Assembly: GCA_037903355.1 (NCBI GenBank)
Contig: JBAJFE010000005.1
Coordinates: 3,844,001-3,908,000 of the forward strand
DNA length: 64,000 nucleotides
Direction of reading: 5' to 3'
Origin: Trichuris trichiura
Lineage: Eukaryota; Nematoda; Enoplea; Trichinellida; Trichuridae
Shown here: piece after piece, positions 61,374-64,000 of the stretch
How positions within the stretch are numbered: the first letter of the stretch is position 1
Layout: each line of letters starts with the position of its first letter
Program-made: the position numbers and the translations under genes
Notes under the pieces: model-generated
Told to the model about the DNA's origin: nothing
Databases searched by the model: none
Seen by the model: only the letters and a program-made list of their open reading frames with translations

Positions 61374-64000
61374 CTAACTGTCTTATTTTGTAGTAAGCAG
61401 CAGTTTCTGGCGTGGTTACTAGCGGTAGGATATTTTAGCTCAGCAATAAGTAAAGTAGGAAACCTGAAAATCATTAATGCGAATACAAAATTTCCAATAT
61501 CTTAAACTAAACTGGCGTAGTATATATGTCATATGTGATTTGCTCTTATTACCGACGGTGTTTTACTTGGATGAGAAAATGGGTGTCACCGCAACCGGAG
61601 AACCATTGTGCAATGCTTTTAATCACTATTCATTTATGGGTCGATCGAATTTTAGCACAACTGTTTTCGTTTGACCATTCAATTTCCGGATGTCACTCGT
61701 CTTTATAATAAATTGAACTTGTCATGAAAGGGAGTGAATATTCCATATCTTACGAGCTTCAGATGCTTTCTGCCCGCGCAGTAGAACATGCGCTACGTAA
61801 ACATGAAGGCAGACCTCTTTTAGATGCGTCTAATAAAAGTAGTTAAGAAAAAGCTAAAATTTCTGTTTAGCTTCGTTACGCGTTGTGCGTCTTTTGTTTT
61901 CAATTATTCGTCCTTCATTCAAGCTGTAGGCCTTGTTGGCTCCTCTCATTTGACGGATCACATCGTTTTTCCGTTGACAGTATGGCCAGCTTTGAAAGGC
62001 AGAAGAGATACGCTTTTCTTCTCTTGCATCTTGAACATTCAACTTAAATGCATATTGATGCTTAATAATTTATAAGTTTTTTCTCTAACGGATGAAAAGC
62101 ATTGTTTCGGTAATCACAACGTGCGAGCATTTCTGTTTGATTGAGTGGCACATTGTCAGCGTAGCTCTTTTCCTCATTACGCAGCTGTACACTTAGCTGA
62201 TGTCTAAGCAATTAGCCAATATTACAGACGAAGGTTGGCGTGATATTTTTCGCGCCAAAAGCTCTATATAATCACACCATCTCGCTTTGCAGTTGTTGCT
62301 GTAACTCGTGAAGGACTCTTTGATTTGTTTTATGCACATTTTAAAAGTTAAAATATTGGTCTGTAATATGCGATTCGTTCCTTAGCTACGTTTGCCCGTT
62401 GTGGGCGGGATATTGTTAGCTGCAGTAACGAGAGAAGTCCCAAAACGTCGGAAGGCGTTAAGACAAATGATTTTCATTTAAAAAAACAGGTTGACCGCAT
62501 CCGTTACGAAGAGAGTTGCTCATTTTAGCATTACAATTGCGAAGTATACTTTCAAACATTCTGTATTTCGATTGGGCCTCCAGTTGCACGCTCAACGTCA
62601 GCTCATTAATTTTTCATTCCCATTAGGGAGAGGATATTGGTCCGAAAGGGAGCTTCCATTTCACCTTTCAAATCTTTGTTGATTGTTATCACCGACGGCT
62701 ATCTTATCTGTATTCTTACTGCTTTTTGAAAAGGCGAGACGATAAGTATGCAAATGCAACATGACGGATAGGTTTGCAGACGAATTTCCGTCCGCATTGC
62801 ATTGTAACGAAAAGTGGGCGCGTACCGGCTTTTTAGTCAACAATCGTTCAAGTGCTAATTACGCTTGGTGACGGAATGCAGTTTGTCTTTTAGCTCTTTC
62901 TTAGCCGGACGGGGGAAGCAGAGCTTTTTTTCACGCTCTCTCCCGTTCTTCCCTTCTTTCGCTGGGTGGAAATACCGGCTTTGTTGCCATTTCGGGCTGT
63001 ATTCATTATCAGCTGCATGAGCAGATGTGTTGCCAAACAGGCGACAACACAAACGCTCAGTCGGGCGTGCACGCCTTTTTTTTCCAAACATTCAACAACT
63101 CGAGCAATGCGCCGGAAGGCGAAATGGCTTTGCGTACTTTTTTCTACCATTCCTTTGAATGGACAGTAGGACAGTACGCGACGTTACTTTTTTCCTTTCA
63201 AAATGAGACATTTTCATCATTGACCATCTTTGGTAACGTTCCAGGCTTGAGAGAGACTTTTCCTTCGTCATCGCCAAAGAGAGAGAGAGATGGGATCGCT
63301 ATGACAAGACGCTCCGGCCAACAATAGGCGTTGACGGGTTAGTTGGAGCGTATGCGCGTATTTGAAATGGACCGGCCGAATCCATAAAAGGAGCGTTATT
63401 TGAACCCACTGAAGCAAAATGAATTGTAGCTAATAGGCTTTGCTACGCGGTGGTCAAACTCCAAAGGGACCGCTGGTTCATGGGTTGTCGTCTGCACTTT
63501 CTTCCGTCCACCTGAAATTGTCCATCGGGGCGTATCTTACGTGCAGCTGCTCTTATCCAATCGGCTCTCTACTCACAAGGGAACATCCGTTCCGCAGCGG
63601 AGTGCAGTTTAATTATCCTTTGCCATATATGGACAAGCATTTAGTTGCTTGGCAAAACTAGCACCAGTAGCACATTAGTTTGGACAACGAATAAGTGTAG
63701 GGCCGACCGAGCGAGAAAGAAAGAGGAAAAGAAAGGTCACTTTCCGGCTCACGTCTGCTGACCGAATTTCTTTCAATGCAATGGCTTTGTCGATCTTTCG
63801 GATGAGCCTTGTTCTCAAATGCGAAAAGGCGTTGGGCAAACAGGCTTTCAGCAGACATGAATAGACGTGTCATCGGTGGCAGAGTGGCAGAGCAAACGAC
63901 GCGATGGAAATTCCATCCATTATTTTGTCTTTGCCTTGCGCTTGTTCCTTTTCGCTGGGACCTTGGACGCGCTACTTCCCGCCGACACCGTTATGATCGA
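61374..64000. other. Right end of the window, no supported gene
   Basis: Open frames here are short and unconvincing (for example 63025-63327 plus and 62890-63150 minus). None shows a domain or good splice context. The strand and identity of the next gene cannot be inferred. Confidence 0.45.

Noticed and set aside
63025..63327. 100-codon plus ORF near the right end
   Set aside because: No domain and no splice structure.
1..64000. CRISPR arrays, bacterial operons, prophage or retroviral genes
   Set aside because: None seen; the window is eukaryotic with spliced genes and no integrase, reverse transcriptase or capsid-like ORF.

Overview
This is a eukaryotic genomic window, from a compact invertebrate genome and most likely a nematode. 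Genes are split by many short GT-AG introns (often 43-80 bp, typically with T-rich or A-rich interiors). Several start codons sit a few bases after an unpaired 3' splice acceptor, as expected for spliced-leader trans-splicing, and two same-strand gene pairs are about 80-110 bp apart, like nematode operons. The protein homologies are all metazoan. I could not run a search, so the phylum is an inference.

Layout. 1.8-15.0 kb (minus) is a complete conventional beta-spectrin gene (unc-70/SPTB type): two CH domains, a spectrin-repeat rod and a C-terminal PH domain. It has two alternative first exons and one candidate cassette exon. 15.0-19.3 kb holds no supported gene. 19.3-21.3 kb (plus) is WDR20. 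It converges on three minus-strand genes: an LDLRAD3-like LDL-A membrane protein (21.5-22.7 kb), the zinc-transporter-family gene SLC30A6/ZnT6 (22.8-24.6 kb) and OXR1 (LysM plus TLDc, 25.0-29.8 kb). 31.2-35.1 kb (plus) is a complete 15-exon Ku70. 37.0-38.4 kb (minus) is an INSM/EGL-46-type zinc-finger repressor with an apparent frame break. 38.4-44.1 kb is largely gene-free and in places AT-rich.

The right third is mostly plus strand: a 94-residue single-pass membrane protein (44.1 kb) directly followed by a 3-mercaptopyruvate sulfurtransferase-like protein without the catalytic cysteine (44.5-45.4 kb); two unrecognised minus-strand genes (45.5 and 49.2 kb); ALKBH6 (50.1 kb); CSTF3/CstF-77 (51.6 kb); mitochondrial ribosomal protein uS2m/MRPS2 (55.5 kb); and a 12-exon single-pass EGF-repeat receptor-like gene (57.5-61.4 kb) whose intron carries a MITE-like inverted-repeat element. 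61.4-64 kb has no supported gene.

The genes are mostly unrelated housekeeping functions (membrane skeleton, DNA end joining, mRNA 3' end formation, mitochondrial translation, oxidative stress). No single pathway unites them. Exon joins were read by eye and checked by codon phase. For most genes the exon lengths close to an intact frame. Two genes (ZnT6 and INSM) each need one base removed to stay in frame.
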